Made by a program: the position numbers and the translations under genes. Below, in pieces: positions 23,007 through 35,108 of a DNA stretch of 64,000 nucleotides; position 1 is the first letter of the stretch, and each line of letters opens with the position of its first letter. The notes beneath the pieces are model-generated. The model did not search any database, was not told the origin of the DNA, and worked only from the letters and a program-made list of their open reading frames with translations. Source of the stretch: Crossaster papposus (Eukaryota; Echinodermata; Asteroidea; Velatida; Solasteridae); NCBI GenBank assembly GCA_037893245.1, contig JBAIAA010001116.1, positions 124,001 to 188,000 of the forward strand, written 5' to 3'.

Positions 23007-23334
23007 CTGCAAAGAAACCGCAGTATACAAAATAAGCAAGATATAATACAACCTGAAAGTAAAATGGTCGCATGGCTTAGATTTCGGAACCCTCGCACAG
23101 CCCACTTTTTTTTTACACTGGGTTGCCATTTTTCTTGCTATAATTTTTGGCACAGTGTTTTCTAACCATAACCATATCAATAAGCATTGATGTTTAGATT
23201 TCTCTTCAAAAGAAGTTAAAGAAAAAATACTTTTAAAGTAAGAATTTGTAAATTTGTGCATGGAGATTGAGGAGAAAAATAAAAATGTCATCGATGATTA
23301 AGTTTTTAGAATCTGGAAATTTAAAGGTAGGATA

Positions 23335-23583
23335 TACCATTTTCAGATTTCTAAAAAACAATTAGTGCCGAATTATTAAGAAATATCATCAAGAACACCA
23401 GAATCACTCTGCCCGACGCCGGTTGAAAACGAACGCCGTTTTTCTTCCTTTTCTTGGCATTCATGATTGTAAAACTGCAGACAGGTTCGTTAAACGATAA
23501 TTTACTATAAAATACAATCCCCCTCCCAAAAGAATCCACTCATTTGTGATCATTCAAGCAATTACTAATGGTATATTCTACCT
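23335..23583. mobile_element. Short MITE, AGGTAGRATATACCATT ends, TTAA flanks
   Basis: Ends are inverted repeats (AGGTAGGATATACCATT and its near complement) flanked by TTAA at 23331-23334 and 23584-23587. The same family, with a larger interior, is at 24715-25675, and partial copies sit inside the TA elements at about 32463 and 40906. Noncoding. Confidence 0.7.
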
Positions 23584-23587
23584 TTAA

Positions 23588-24710
23588 GTCAATTCTATTT
23601 TGCGCGAAATGCTGCTAAAAATGGTAATTAATTTTCATTTTAAGACTAGTCAAAAGTAATTGTTTCATTCGAATCAAAAAACCATTCAACAAAACTGCAT
23701 TCAAATTCACACAAGATATTTTGAGACGTATATTTGGTAATTCAAATCCATTTTTAGGCAGGCATTTCTGCCATTCGTGCAATCTAAAAAACTCTGTTAA
23801 AAGGTCGTTTCCTTTAGAATGTTATAGCAATATAATACGGTTTACTCATTGGCACAGCAATCAACATAAATAAACAATACGAAACCAAGAGAACAAAAAC
23901 ATAAAGAAATGCCCAAACAATAACAAATAAAAACACACACAAAACAGTTTAGTCTTGGTCTGATAACCCCCCCCCCCCCCCCCCCCCCCCCCCTCCCTAA
24001 AAAATAATTAAAAAATATAGGCTCCATATGAAAGCTACAGGAAACATAAATAAATAAAACAAAAAAAGTTTGACGGACTTAGTAAAGTAAAGAAAAAGTT
24101 GCATAGCAAAATGTATTTGTTCGCATTTATTTGTCATACTTATTTTAATTCTTATTTAGCGAAATTGTTTGCCTTTTTACAAAATTAAAAAAAAAAAATC
24201 AGCAAATATCTCCAGTAATCGTGTGTCATGAAAGAGAACGACGATATGCTAAATTGAACACATTGCTAAAGGAATTTGAATATCTCAAAACTAAATTGAG
24301 TGCCAAATTCTGAATTTAAAACGGGCAAAAACTGAAGAGGGTAAATCGCTTTAATTTAAATTGGCTGCTCATTTGGTGAAATTGACCAGGAAAACCTACA
24401 TGTATACTCATATAAAATAGTTTGTCACCTAACACATAAATGGTGATGAGTGATAATCAGATGGTTGATCATATTGTGCATGGTTGGATGATAATGAAAT
24501 ACACTAAGTCCACTACCAAAGTTAAACAGTTCAACACAAGAAATACAGTTTTGTAAGAGCATTTGTAAAAGTGTATTTTGAATTATAACTTTCACACTAA
24601 CTTGAGAAAAGTCACTTTTTGGGTCATGACATTTAACTCCTAAAATGTACACGCTTGGGAGTTAATTGTAACTAAAGTGTTGAATCAACAATATAAGTGC
24701 GTGGTCATTA
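23588..24710. other. Intronic AT-rich stretch
   Basis: No gene seen; it lies in the intron between RING-gene exons. It contains a 27-base poly-C run (about 23967-23993). Confidence 0.45.
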
Positions 24711-24714
24711 TTAA

Positions 24715-25675
24715 AGGTAGAGTACACCATTTGCAGAAATCGAAAAAAATTTACTACCGAATTATTAAGAAATATTTTACTCATCCGGAAGTAAATAATG
24801 ATTCTAGGCATCCAGCAAAATTATTGCGCTAGATATCCTGTAATTATTCTAAAAAATATAATTTTCTAAAGAAAATTTTGCGATCGCCAGGCGGCGATCG
24901 CGAAAAAACACAAATAACATAAGAATAACTGCTCGACGCCGGTTGAAAACAAATGCTGTTTTTCATGTTTTTGTCGGCATTCGTGATTGTAAAACTTCAG
25001 ACAGGTTAGTTAAACAATATTTACTAAGGGAATAAATGTGTGTTCGGTCGGTATTAATCACTCTGTTTAATACCGCTTGGAGTCTGGGTGCTGATAATTA
25101 CCCTCGTCTTCGGCTCGGGTAATTATCAGAACCCAGACTCCAAGCGGTATTAAACAGAGTGATTAAAACCTCTCGAACACACATTTATTCCCATTCATAA
25201 ATACCTTTTTTGTAAAATTCAGCCAAAAAAGCCCCGAAAATCAGGGAAAATTGTCGCAAGTAAATCTCGGTGTTTCCCTATTCTGTGTGTGCCAAATGAC
25301 ATGTTTCCGCCTCTGTCGCCCTACACAATACATGCATTATAGTGTTTTTCATGCTAAGCAAAAAAACACCAGCTGATTATCAATCCAGAACAATAAATAA
25401 AGATCAGGTGAAAATTTGGTCTGTAACCTTGTTTTTGCCAAGGACAAATTGTCATGCTAAGCAAATTTTTGTGCTTAGCAGCTCTATGAAATTGGCCCTT
25501 GGTTTTAAACACTTCCAGCCATGTCTTTATCGTCCGTTTAATACCGGCCACGTGACGGGCTCTCGACCAATAGGAATGCCTAAACTGTCCCGTGTATTTA
25601 TGAATATAAAATACAACCCCCCCAAATCCACCCATTCATGATAATTCGAGCAATTACCAATGGTGTATACTACTT
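24715..25675. mobile_element. MITE of the AGGTAGAGTACACCATT family with internal palindrome
   Basis: AGGTAGAGTACACCATT at 24715 pairs with AATGGTGTATACTACTT ending at 25675, with TTAA at 24711-24714 and 25676-25679. It is larger than the sister copy at 23335-23583 because it contains extra sequence, including the 165-bp hairpin at 25028-25192. Noncoding. Confidence 0.65.
25028..25192. repeat. 165-bp near-perfect hairpin
   Basis: GGGAATAAATGTGTGTTCG at 25028 is mirrored by the complement ending at 25192. The arms are about 75 bp with only a few mismatches, around a loop centred on TCGTCTTCGGCTC (about 25104-25116). It would form a very stable hairpin in RNA or single-stranded DNA. Confidence 0.9.
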
Positions 25676-25679
25676 TTAA

Positions 25680-25913
25680 CCAGTTCGCGCCGGGATTATT
25701 TTAACATCGCCGAGCCGACGGGCGGGATTATTTTTAACGAAACTCGATCCGAAGCGTGTTCAGGCCTATAGTGCTGGGTAGCACACCCACGCATTTCCGG
25801 CCTTGCGCGCTGCTGACATACATTTCCGAACTTGAACTTGGCGTATATATTCGTCATCCGTTTTGAATTTGGGGAAATTTTTGCGTTTATATTCGTCATC
25901 CGGCGCGAACTGG
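25680..25913. mobile_element. piggyBac-like MITE, CCAGTTCGCGCCGG ends, TTAA duplication
   Basis: Perfect 14-bp inverted ends (CCAGTTCGCGCCGG) are flanked by TTAA at 25676-25679 and 25914-25917. It uses the same TTAA that bounds the previous MITE, so it inserted at that junction. The repeated phrase ATATTCGTCATCCG occurs twice near the right end. TTAA with C-starting ends suits piggyBac-like MITEs; the superfamily call is inference. Confidence 0.75.
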
Positions 25914-26294
25914 TTAAGTGTGTGGTCATTTAACTGATGAATTCAACACCTTGAGTGTTAAATTTAGCAGTTTAATGTATGTAATCCCAACTTTAAAAGA
26001 GTAATCATAAATACCTGAGACAGTTTAGCCATTCCTATTGGTCCAGAGCCCGTCATGTGGTTGTTATAAACCAGTATTAAACAGACGATAAAGACATGGC
26101 TGGCTGGTCTTAAACACTTTTAATCCTCTATAGTCACTTACCACAAACTCATAATGTTGATTCAATACTTTTATTAAGCGTGTATGCATACAATGCATGT
26201 TACATTAAAGGGAAACTCGATGGAAAGTGCATTTTTTTAAAATTCTGTTTCATCCAGTTATATTTCATTACTTATTTATCTTTAATAGTATTAC

Positions 26295-26543
26295 CTTTAG
26301 TTGCTGATGTATTTTCTATTTCAAGGTCCTTGCTGTCTAGCAGGGTAATAGCGCACTCTGTCTTGCATCCTCTGAAGTGGACGCTCTCTAGTATCAACAG
26401 ACGTTTTACTTCCTTTGTGGTGGCAGTTTTGGTGAGGTTGATTGTTGTGGACTTCACCTCCTGTAGGGCTCCTTTTATCACATCGCAGATTGTTACATTT
26501 TTGGTGAATGTACCTGTTTCCACTGTTGGCTCCACTTGTGTTG
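26295..26543 (-). CDS. RING-type zinc-finger gene, middle exon
   Basis: The exon is 249 bp with acceptor TTTTTTTCAG|CAAC (26544 on the minus strand) and donor AAAG|GTAATA (26294). Both ends are phase 1, matching the flanking exons, so the frame is open throughout. The product is a Thr/Val-rich stretch with many Thr and Lys; no named domain is recognised. Reading through either splice site meets a stop shortly afterwards, which supports the splicing. Confidence 0.65.
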
Positions 26544-26784
26544 CTGAAAAAAAGGAATCAAACTTATAGGTGACTTTCTGAAACAGTGTTAATAACACTG
26601 TTATGGGTACTGTCACTTGACCGACCAATTTTCCATTGAATTTGACTCCAGCTGGAAAATTATGCAAGTTAGTAGGTTTTAGAATAGTCAAATTATAATT
26701 TTTTATTTATAAATTGTTATCCTCATTTACAAAGTACATGCATTTAATATTGTATTTTTCAAATTTGGGGCAGATCTAGCTTTT

Positions 26785-26819
<35 letters not shown>

Positions 26820-27462
26820 GAGGGTACCATTTACCTCTCAAACTTGACTCCAGCAATCGCAAAGCCATTTATGGCATAGGGTCCGGATTCTATCAGGATT
26901 TTTCTTTTGTTAATAAAAAAAAAATTTGCTCAGCAGCATCCCCACCCTACCCCTTCTTTCTATCCTCCACTTGATATGTTTTTTTATTTAACTGCACAAA
27001 CAATACACACGTTTCTCAAGACCATTAATATAAATCGTACTACATTGGCTTCTTGGGGGAGTTTCTATAATTATGATGGCATTACACAGGAGGGCGTGTT
27101 GGCAGGGGGGGCTGTAAGTGTGAGAGATGGGACTGGGAGTGGGAGTGTTTAGGTAAATTATGTTTGCGCTGGGGAAGTCATAAATTAAATTTGGTGGAAA
27201 AGTGCGATGCTTGGGTAAAAGAAACCCCATGCCGAGTATTACTACTTACTTCAAAAGGATTAGGTCGAACTATTTCCATTTAAAAATGCAATTTAATTTT
27301 ACCAACTTTTGTGCAGAGTTTACTCCAGTGTGTAGCCATATAGGGCTAATGTGAACATAAAAATAACATCATTGTTTTCATGAGGATATTGTTGTTATTA
27401 GCCCCATTCTGTGGCCGTATTTATATTACTAGTACTGGACAGTCCCGTATATAGTTATATAC
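26544..27462. other. Intron of the RING gene
   Basis: This is the intron between the first and second coding exons on the minus strand. It contains a 30-base poly-G tract (26789-26818) and no other recognised feature. Confidence 0.5.
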
Positions 27463-27928
27463 CTGTTATGCGCGACTTTTTCTGTCCTCTGAATCGTTTT
27501 CCAGGCCCGGCCGGCTGCTGCTGCCCGCTCCAGGTTGAAAATGGTGTTTTCTCCCCAGCCCCCAGACCGTGCGAACCAACTTGGGATTGCCAGCTTGTGC
27601 CTGGCAGAGCTGTGGGCACACCCGTTGACGAGTCCCCCGAAACAGTCCAGTTCAGAGTGTCACTGATACCAGGGAACCTCCCTACACTGTTCGGTACGAC
27701 AACTGTGTCGTCCGACCCGTATAGTATAATCGACAGGGGTTCTAATTTAAAAATCTTTCCCAGTGTTTCACTATTCAGTTGCATCCGTTTGAGTTTAAGT
27801 GTGCGGTCTGTATCCGCCGGCCCTTTAATGCTAATGGTGAAATCGTGGGCCGGTAAGCCAAGAGGGACATCAAACTCATCCTCGCTACAAACATCTCGAA
27901 ACGCGAAGGCATCCATCATGCTTCTCAA
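27463..27928 (-). CDS. RING-type zinc-finger gene, first coding exon
   Basis: The frame opens at ATG 27928 (alternative ATGs at 27919 and 27916) and runs 155 codons to a donor CAG|GTATAT at 27462. It begins M-R-S-M-M-D-A-F-A-F-R-D-V, contains alternating hydrophobic strands, and ends in a Gly/Ser/Pro-rich linker. No domain is recognised in it. Codon use is GC-richer than the surroundings, and a GC-rich block with GCGCGC lies immediately upstream at 28060-28100, as expected for a promoter-proximal exon. The C-terminal RING finger, about 4.5 kb away, is the only functional clue. Confidence 0.65.
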
Positions 27929-28165
27929 ACAGGGCGCGAAATGGTACCAAGCACCTTCCCCCTACGTACGTACAGGTCGACTGTTTTTCTTCCACCGTAT
28001 ATCGTTAAGACTATACTACCGTGGGAACTTTCTAATAAGAAATCAGTGCCAAACTTTTTTCCTTTGAGTGACCGCAGCGCGCGCGCGGCGGCCTTTGTAT
28101 TTTTTGTACCATTTTTATTGGCGCTTCCCGCTCCAAGAATAAATTCCGCAACAGAAAAAAGGCGG
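27929..28165 (-). promoter_or_regulatory. GC-rich region upstream of the RING gene
   Basis: This is the 5' flank of the first coding exon. It is rich in CpG (for example GCAGCGCGCGCGCGGCGGCC at about 28073) and has no TATA box that I can see. The promoter role is inferred from position and composition only. Confidence 0.35.
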
Positions 28166-29337
28166 TAAATTGTATTAGATCTTTTTTACTTGGGTTTCAT
28201 TTGGGTCTGGATCCTTATACTCTGACAAAACAAATACCCGCACCGCATCAGCGTTTATAACATATGACTTTTAATTAACAACTGGACCTAAGCAACAAAT
28301 GTACTTGAGGTGGTTCTTCACTGCAGATTTGATTGCATAGTAACAGGTACTAGTTAAACCATAGAGAAAGCTGGAATCGCCCAATTGGGCTACAAACACG
28401 TTTTGAACTAAAATGATGTTCATCGAAAAGATAATTTAAAATAATAGTAGAATTAACATTCACACGACCATCCTTTAAAAACTGCGCGTTTTGTGTTATT
28501 CTTGTGTACAACGAGTTTCTGGGGTCAGAAAAGTGACCCCGAAATTCGAGCTGTTTGGGTGTAGTCATGATTCCAGCGGGAAAGTGTTCGCCTTTTGCGG
28601 ACGTGTAACAAACTACACGTGTGCATTTGTGCCGTGTGCAAATCATGGGAAGCACACGGCGTGTATTGTACATTGAACGAAAACGACAGGAAACATGACT
28701 TGTATGCGTACAACCGGGTGTTTTTCGTCTTTTCTCCGGAACGGTATAATGCATCAGGTTGGTTTAATTTCAACCAGATGTTTGAAAAAGGAAACAATCA
28801 AAAATATGATATTTGCGTGGATTTCAGATCATAGTACCCCTTTAACTAGAACTCAAGACATTTTGGTAAACTGTTAGGCCTATTTGTAACCATGTCTCGA
28901 ACCATGGAGGAAGGTCCTCCATGCTCAAACTAAGCAACCAGATTCAGAAGGTCGCGCGCCAGTATTCGAGAACTCGTGCGCACAGGCAAAGGGAGGCAAA
29001 TTGAGAAAAATCACCCACCCATACTCACACCCTAGTTAAATATACTCTATAATAGTCTATTTCAAACAAAAGGCTCAGGTGTTTTGGGACAATAAATTAC
29101 AGGCCAGATAAACAAAAGAGTTGTTGATCTTTCTTGCCCGACCCTACGAAACACGCCCGACATTATACTTTTTTGATTATTTATTTTGAAAAAAAACCAA
29201 CAAAAAACGATCTTAACAAATTTTGTGACAAACTTAAGTACAATCAAAAACCTGTTAAACGACCAGTTAATAAATTCAATCCATTAATCAGAGCTCATTC
29301 ACTCTGACCTTTTATTCACATGACAACTAAACGAAAG
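28166..29337. other. Noncoding stretch
   Basis: Several overlapping frames around 28350-28870 are open on both strands but show no motifs. Pieces such as TTAAAGGGGTACTATGATC (complement, near 28829-28850) look like MITE ends, but I found no convincing partner. Confidence 0.4.
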
Positions 29338-29550
29338 TCAAAGGCTAAATATGCCAAAGTGGAAAAATACACACTTGTACTTAAATTGTTGCATTATCAA
29401 GTTTGATAACGTTTTGTCCCCAAGTCGTGCACAGTGGGGGCGCATGATGATGCCGCCATTACTGAAGACGCGCTCTACAGATGAACTCGAAGCCGGTACC
29501 CCTAATAAACTATTGGTACCACTTTGGCACAAGGTACATGCCAAAACCAT
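29338..29550 (-). pseudogene. hAT transposase C-terminal dimerisation fragment
   Basis: On the minus strand this encodes V-P-A-S-S-S-S-V-E-R-V-F-S-N-G-G, then I-M-R-P-H-x-A-R-L and L-S-N-L-I. This is the hallmark C-terminal dimerisation region of hAT transposases. Only this last piece is present; the catalytic core is absent nearby. It is probably the final exon of a decayed autonomous hAT element and a possible relative of the source for the nonautonomous hATs at 11-15 kb, though nothing in the sequence links them directly. Confidence 0.8.
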
Positions 29551-30640
29551 CTGTTAATTTATCTATGCAAGCCCAAGCCATGTGTAAACATTTATCCCCT
29601 GTGAGTTAGAGTGAAGAAATACAATCATTTTGTGAAGAAAGTAGTCTTTATTTTAAATTTTTACATGTCAACAAAACTCAATAAAAATTTAAAGAAAAAG
29701 ACAAAAAACTCCCTCCCTACCTGAACTTTAAAAATTAAAGGACGCTCAACAACTTGTTTTTTTACGACTAAAAAGACAACAAACAGATAACAAAAATAAA
29801 ACTGTGGCAAACAACTGTTCCGTATCTTCACTTATAAGTCGGCAAAACCTGTTGTTTTTCTTTATTCGTTTAGGGCCTATGTTTCCCTACTGTTGTTTTG
29901 TTTTTTTGCGGGGGGGGGGGGGGGGACCAAGACGCAATTAGTTTTTGTGTTTTCGATTTTGAAACATTAACGGGGTTTGGGGGTTTGTTCATTCTAAAGG
30001 AAACAACACTTGAACAGGGCGTTTTTTAGATTGCATGCCCAAATGGAAAAAAATGTATTTGTATTACCGAATATACAGGTACGTCTCGAAAAAGCTCACG
30101 TGAATTTGAATGCTGTTTTGTTGAATTGTTAAATTGAACGGTTATTTTGTAAAATCGAATGACGCAACGGTACTTTTGACAAGTCATAAAACAAAATCAA
30201 ATTATCATTTTTAGCAGCATTCGATTTTGCGCGAAAGAATAGCGCTGTGGTTAAATTGGCTACTCCTTTGCCGAAAATTGACTGGAAAACCTCAACGACA
30301 TACAGTAATGGATAATCCAATAGGAATGTCCATAGCAGATGTAGGCGGGGACGCGTGACGGAAGCAACGTAAAGCACATTTACAAAGGGCCGGCCGTCAG
30401 ATTAGCCACTACTGGACCAGCCTTCTCAGATCGGAATCGTCCACTCTTTGAAGGGGTTAGGTAAACCCATCATGAGAACGTGACGACGTGATCTATGAAC
30501 ATCCCGCATACTGATCTATTTCGAACAGAAGGGTTCGTTTGGTCACGACCAATTTTTTGCTAGCAAAAACTAAGAGATTTTGGTTTTCTACAATAAGTTC
30601 AACCCGAATATTTACTAACAGAATTTACCGATTTTCAGTT
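29551..30640. other. Noncoding stretch
   Basis: AT-rich sequence with one poly-G run (about 29910-29925). No gene seen. Confidence 0.45.
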
Positions 30641-30829
30641 GTCCACTTTTGAGGCGTCAAGAAAAGTCGTCAAAGTAAAACCCAAATTTCTGCTAGCAGA
30701 AAATTGACATTTTTAACAACGTGTATTGCTACTTCTAAAATCTAAATTTCCGCTAGTAGAAAATCGGAAAATGCGGTTGTCCACTTTTGGACCATCATAT
30801 TATGTGCTAGTAAGAATCAGAGATTTGTA

Positions 30830-33800
30830 CACTGAAAAATCACCTGGGTTAAATTGTAACCCAAATGGGTTAAATTTTAACCCATTAACAGGGTGAAAAC
30901 TGCAACTACCCTTTATTGGGCTGTTTCAACCCAATTGATTGGGTTATAATTTCTGGGTAAATATAACCACAAACTGGGTTAATACCATAAACCAATTTAG
31001 TTATATCGACTGTAAAATTGGGTTATATTAACCAATAAGCTTGGGCTATCGAGTGTTTTGGGGTTATATTTACTCCACACTTGAGGTAAATATAACCACA
31101 CGATTAAGTTACACTGTTGTGTTTGGGTTGCATCTACCCAAAATGTTGGGTCAATCTAACCCTTATCTTGGGCTATGAATATATGCTTGGGTTGTAATAA
31201 CTTAAAACTGGAGGTCAATTTAACCCAATCTTTGTGATAAATCAATTTCTGTAGGAGTGAATTTAACCCAAATATTTAGGTAAAGCAACTTTCATGTGGA
31301 GTTAATTTAACCCAACCATTGCGGTAAAACAACTTTCCTTTGTAGTCAATTTAACCCTACAGCAACTTTTCTTCCGAGTACATTTAACCCAAATTTCACG
31401 ATAAACTTTCTTTGTATATAATAAATTTAACTCAAACAATGAGATAAAGCAACTTTGTTAAGGTTGTGATCACTTCAATCTAATATTGGTTATAACCTAA
31501 CCAATATTTAATCTTATTCAATATTTAGGATACTTTGTTACCTAGAACTTGGAAAGATATTTTTGTGTATTAACAAATTTGCATAATCAACATGTTTGCA
31601 TAAATCGGTTACATTTCATCTAACATTTGAAGATTTTTAGTAATTGCACGTTACATTTCAGTTGAGGCAACCAAATTTTGTAAAACAAAGACAACATTTA
31701 GCATTACTTGAGCAGCACCAGTGTCATCCACATGAATATTTGCATTTTAATTAACTGAAACAAATGTACTTGTATGCGTTACTTCTTCAAAAAGGCGTTA
31801 AACAGAATCAGTTTTGAAATTCTATATTAAAACAAAAAAATGCAGTTCCCATATAAACTCGACTATGGTTAATTGTAAAATACAAAGCTTGCTTTGGGCT
31901 AAATCCCTATTCCGTTGTTTTGTTTTATCTATTTCTGATTCTGTTCATTTTAAAAGGACTGGCAGAGGTCATGTTAACATCAGTTTAGGCACAATGTATT
32001 AAGGTTGGAGTGTAATTTTTTTAACTTCCTTACTGTACTATATAGCCAAGTGAAATCAAATTTTCGTAAAGAAAATGGCAAGTAAAACTCCTTCAATTTA
32101 CATGTACATGTACTAGCAATGCCACATTGAACTATCATAAAAATGATCCCTAACCCTCCCAAATCCTCCAAAATCAATGTGATTTTGCACACACCCTAGG
32201 GATCGAGTTAAGGTTACGGACAATGTGTAAGTGAAACCTCTCCACTGTGCTCATCAAGTCACATCAAACTATACTGTAAAGCTAATTGTATTGTGAAACT
32301 TTGTTAACTGTACTAGCCAAGTCAAATCAAACTATAGTACTAGCCAAGTCAAATCAAACTATAGCTTTTTAAGTGAAACTTCTTCACTTTAATTATACTA
32401 GCGAAGTAACATCAAACTATTTTGTTAGTAAAACTTCTTCACTGTACTAGCTTTTGAACTGAAACTTCTTCATTTAGGATACACCATTTGCAGATATCGA
32501 GAAAAATTGTACTACCGAGTTATTGAGAAACTTATTTGAAAGTAAATAATTTGTGTTGGCATCCAACAACATGATACAAATAACAATTTCTTACAGATTA
32601 CACCTATCATGGAATATACCTATGGTTATCAGGGAAATGTTGTGTGAAGATTGGAGGTATCCATGGCTTTCTGGTTGAGTGAGCACAAGTTGAAGGCAAA
32701 ATCCAAAGTCAAAGTTCACAAGAGTGATTTCATGACTTTATTTTGATTGTGAAACAACAACACAACTGTTCAGTATTGTGTGTATCCACCACGCTTTTCA
32801 ATGACCTCCAGGCATCGTCTCCTCATGGTATTGATGAGTCTGCTCACGTCCTGCTGAGGAATAGCCATCCATTCCATCATAGATCCTAAACACAGACAGT
32901 AATAAGTTAGATGGTCAGGCCCTAGTCTAGTCTGTGTACGCGTCATGATCGTACTCGTAGGCGCCTACGAGTACGATCATGGCTAGGCCTATTAAACGCG
33001 TAGACCGGGCAGTTTGTTTGGACTGTCTATAAAAGAATACACCATAACATCACAGTATTTGAACCTATAGTATTTCTTAAAATAATCATCATTCGCTGCG
33101 TACTAAAAACATACCTTCAAATACTGGAAAAAAACTCTCCCATGCCCCATTCTTCAAGGAGCTTCTGGATTCCTTTTCCATGTCCATCCGCCATTGCCCC
33201 ACGTACGATATAAAACATTACACGGATATTATGCCGTGGGCGATGTACGTACACACCAGCGTGCGCACGCATAAGCACGGTGTACATAATGTATACATTA
33301 TTCCGACGGTGTTTTTCCCGCTTAAACGCGGTTGTCACCATCACATGACCTTGCGCGCGCGAAAATGTGGTAAACTTAACTCAAAAAGGGTGTAGTATTT
33401 ACTAAAAGTTTGTAAATTATGTTACAGTAACCCAGCAAGGAAGTTAGTAGACAGTAGTAGTTTTTTTTTAATGCAAACCTGCCGCCATCCTCTAGGCCCT
33501 ATAAACTTATAGGCCTACATGTAGTATAAAACAAATCTGGGTTATTCGCGATCATTTTTAATTCATTGCAATTATTTCAATCATGCATGCAGAAAATAGC
33601 CAAATAACAAGTGCAAGTCTTAACAAAGTGTTATTCACGATCATTTTAACCCCCAAAAACAACCCGTGTTTGGTTACATAGAATATTAACTAAGTAAATA
33701 TTAACCCACTAATTTAACCCAGGGAAATTTACTTATATAACCCAATTTGGGTTATTAAAAATCAATTTTACCCAAATATATAACTCAAGTTCCATTACTC

Positions 33801-33960
33801 AGAATTTTAACCAAGTATGTTTTAACCCAGATATTTAACCCAGAAATAAATGCTGATTTAACCCACAATGGGTTTTTCGTGATTGATTTAACCCAAAATA
33901 TAACCCAAAATGGGCAACCCAAATTTTGGGTTATGATTTAACCCAGGCAAATTTTCAGTG
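30830..33960. mobile_element. TA-flanked DNA transposon, copy 1 (Tc1/mariner-type, nonautonomous)
   Basis: The element begins CACTGAAAAATCACCTGGG and ends CCAGGCAAATTTTCAGTG, with TA on both sides (30828-30829 and 33961-33962). The first and last several hundred bases are filled with GGGTTAAAT/ATTTAACCC motifs that make both ends palindromic. The only transposase sequence is a Tc1-type C-terminal exon on the minus strand. A short minus-strand frame at 33117-33194 (MADGHGKGI...) ends in an in-frame stop just before a good donor. A second copy at 39278-52845 matches along its length apart from an insertion. Confidence 0.85.
32770..32885 (-). pseudogene. Tc1-like transposase C-terminal exon (copy 1)
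   Basis: After an acceptor (TCTGTGTTTAG|G, 32886 on the minus strand) the exon encodes M-A-I-P-Q-Q-D-V, L-I-N-T-M-R-R-R-C, then E-V-I-E-K-R-G-G-Y-T-Q-Y and stop. This matches the last about 36 residues of Tc1-family transposases (IPQ...LI.SM.RR...VI...GG.T.Y). DNA-binding and DDE regions are missing. The frame is kept in both copies, differing by one residue near the acceptor. It agrees with the TA target duplication. Confidence 0.8.
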
Positions 33961-34110
33961 TAGTTGTCCACTTTTGAGGCGTCAAAATAGTAGTCAAAGT
34001 AAAATCCTAATTTCTGTTAGCAAAAAATTGAGTTTTTTAAAAACAGGTGTCGCAATTCCTGAAAACCTAAAATTCTACTAGCAGAAAACCAGAAAATACG
34101 GTTGTCCACT

Positions 34111-34770
34111 TTTGGCGCTCCATAATTTAGGCACAAGGGTGGCTTCGTGCCCCTGATTTTTAGAAAAAGAGTCAAATTTATGGTGTTTATTACACACAAA
34201 ATGTTGCTCTACAGCCGAGAACCGGTCACAAACAAATGCACACCATGGGATATTTTGGCTGGTAATTACATTATGTACAAATTAAGGGCACATTTGGGCC
34301 TGTCGCCAAAGATTATCAAAAAACGAAAGACGAAAAGCTGCAACCGACCTTTTAACACAACCGTCTGTTCGTTTTGATAGATGGTTGTTGCCGCGGTGAC
34401 AGCAGCTGACATACACATGCTGATCAAAAATGACAGAAATAAACAAAAAAAGGAAGATGAGTCAGTGACAAGGCAATTGCTGATTACAGTTAGTTTCCCG
34501 GAACAAGACTGAGTAATTTTTTTAAAGTGTATCATACAGTGGCAGCACCACACTCGTAAAAAAAAAGAAATTTGCATTATTTTCAAGCAAAGGTTTAGGT
34601 TATTTTTCGAGTGTTTCTACTATTAAATAACACCATACACACAACATTAAAACAGTGGCTTTCCTTCTTTTCTTTTCTTTGGTACTTTTTGTATTTCTTT
34701 TTTTTCTTTCCTCTTTTAGTTGATTTTCTTGGATTCTAGGATTTTTTATGTTCAGAGGCGGCCTAGTTAC
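34111..34770. other. Noncoding stretch
   Basis: No gene supported. The sequence is mixed AT-rich with a long pyrimidine run near 34660-34700 that precedes (on the minus strand, follows) a candidate exon. Confidence 0.4.
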
Positions 34771-34849
34771 CTGATGTTCTGCATCCATTTTGTAGCATCC
34801 AAGTTCGAGTACCAGTCTTTGTCGGTGCCCCATAATTCTTTTAGATTTT
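34771..34849 (-). CDS. Candidate internal exon, unknown gene
   Basis: The segment is flanked on the minus strand by acceptor ATGTTACAG|A (34850) and donor ATCAG|GTAACT (34770). One frame is open and reads L-K-E-L-W-G-T-D-K-D-W-Y-S-N-L-D, with protein-like composition (Trp, Tyr, Asp). No family recognised. Its phase does not join directly to the candidate exon at 35109-35218, so a further exon would be needed or the two are unrelated. Confidence 0.3.
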
Positions 34850-35108
34850 CTGTAACATAAACAAAAATAAAAAATTGATTATTGCAAAGTTCAGATGAAG
34901 AAAAGTATGATTTTCCTTAGAGAAATTGTTTTTGTTATCTCGAGAACCAAAGGGTGTTTACATGCCTAGGGGGCTAAGACTAAAGTTTGAAGTCCTCGGT
35001 GATACGAAAGCACGAAAATTTTTGACTACACGAAATTCCATATTAACTGCCAAAAAATAAGGAACCTAACAAACAGTTTACGTAGTGTCGTCTTCATTTC
35101 TTTCTTAC

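Larger units (their letters stand above)
30640..34110. repeat. TTGTCCACTTTTG repeat array split by a transposon
   Basis: The phrase TTGTCCACTTTTGAGGCGTCA and a following TTTCTGCTAGCAGAAAATTG recur at about 30640, 30778, 33963 and 34100. The element at 30830-33960 interrupts the array. A related uninterrupted sequence is present at about 20699-20740 and 22088-22130. Confidence 0.65.

Noticed and set aside
22782-23291. 169-codon frame overlapping the RING exon
   Set aside because: It is an alternative frame of the same exon; the RING ligands and splice phases support the other frame.
28350-28877. Up to 134-codon frames on both strands
   Set aside because: No domain, no compatible splice structure, and mutually overlapping; probably MITE-derived noncoding DNA.
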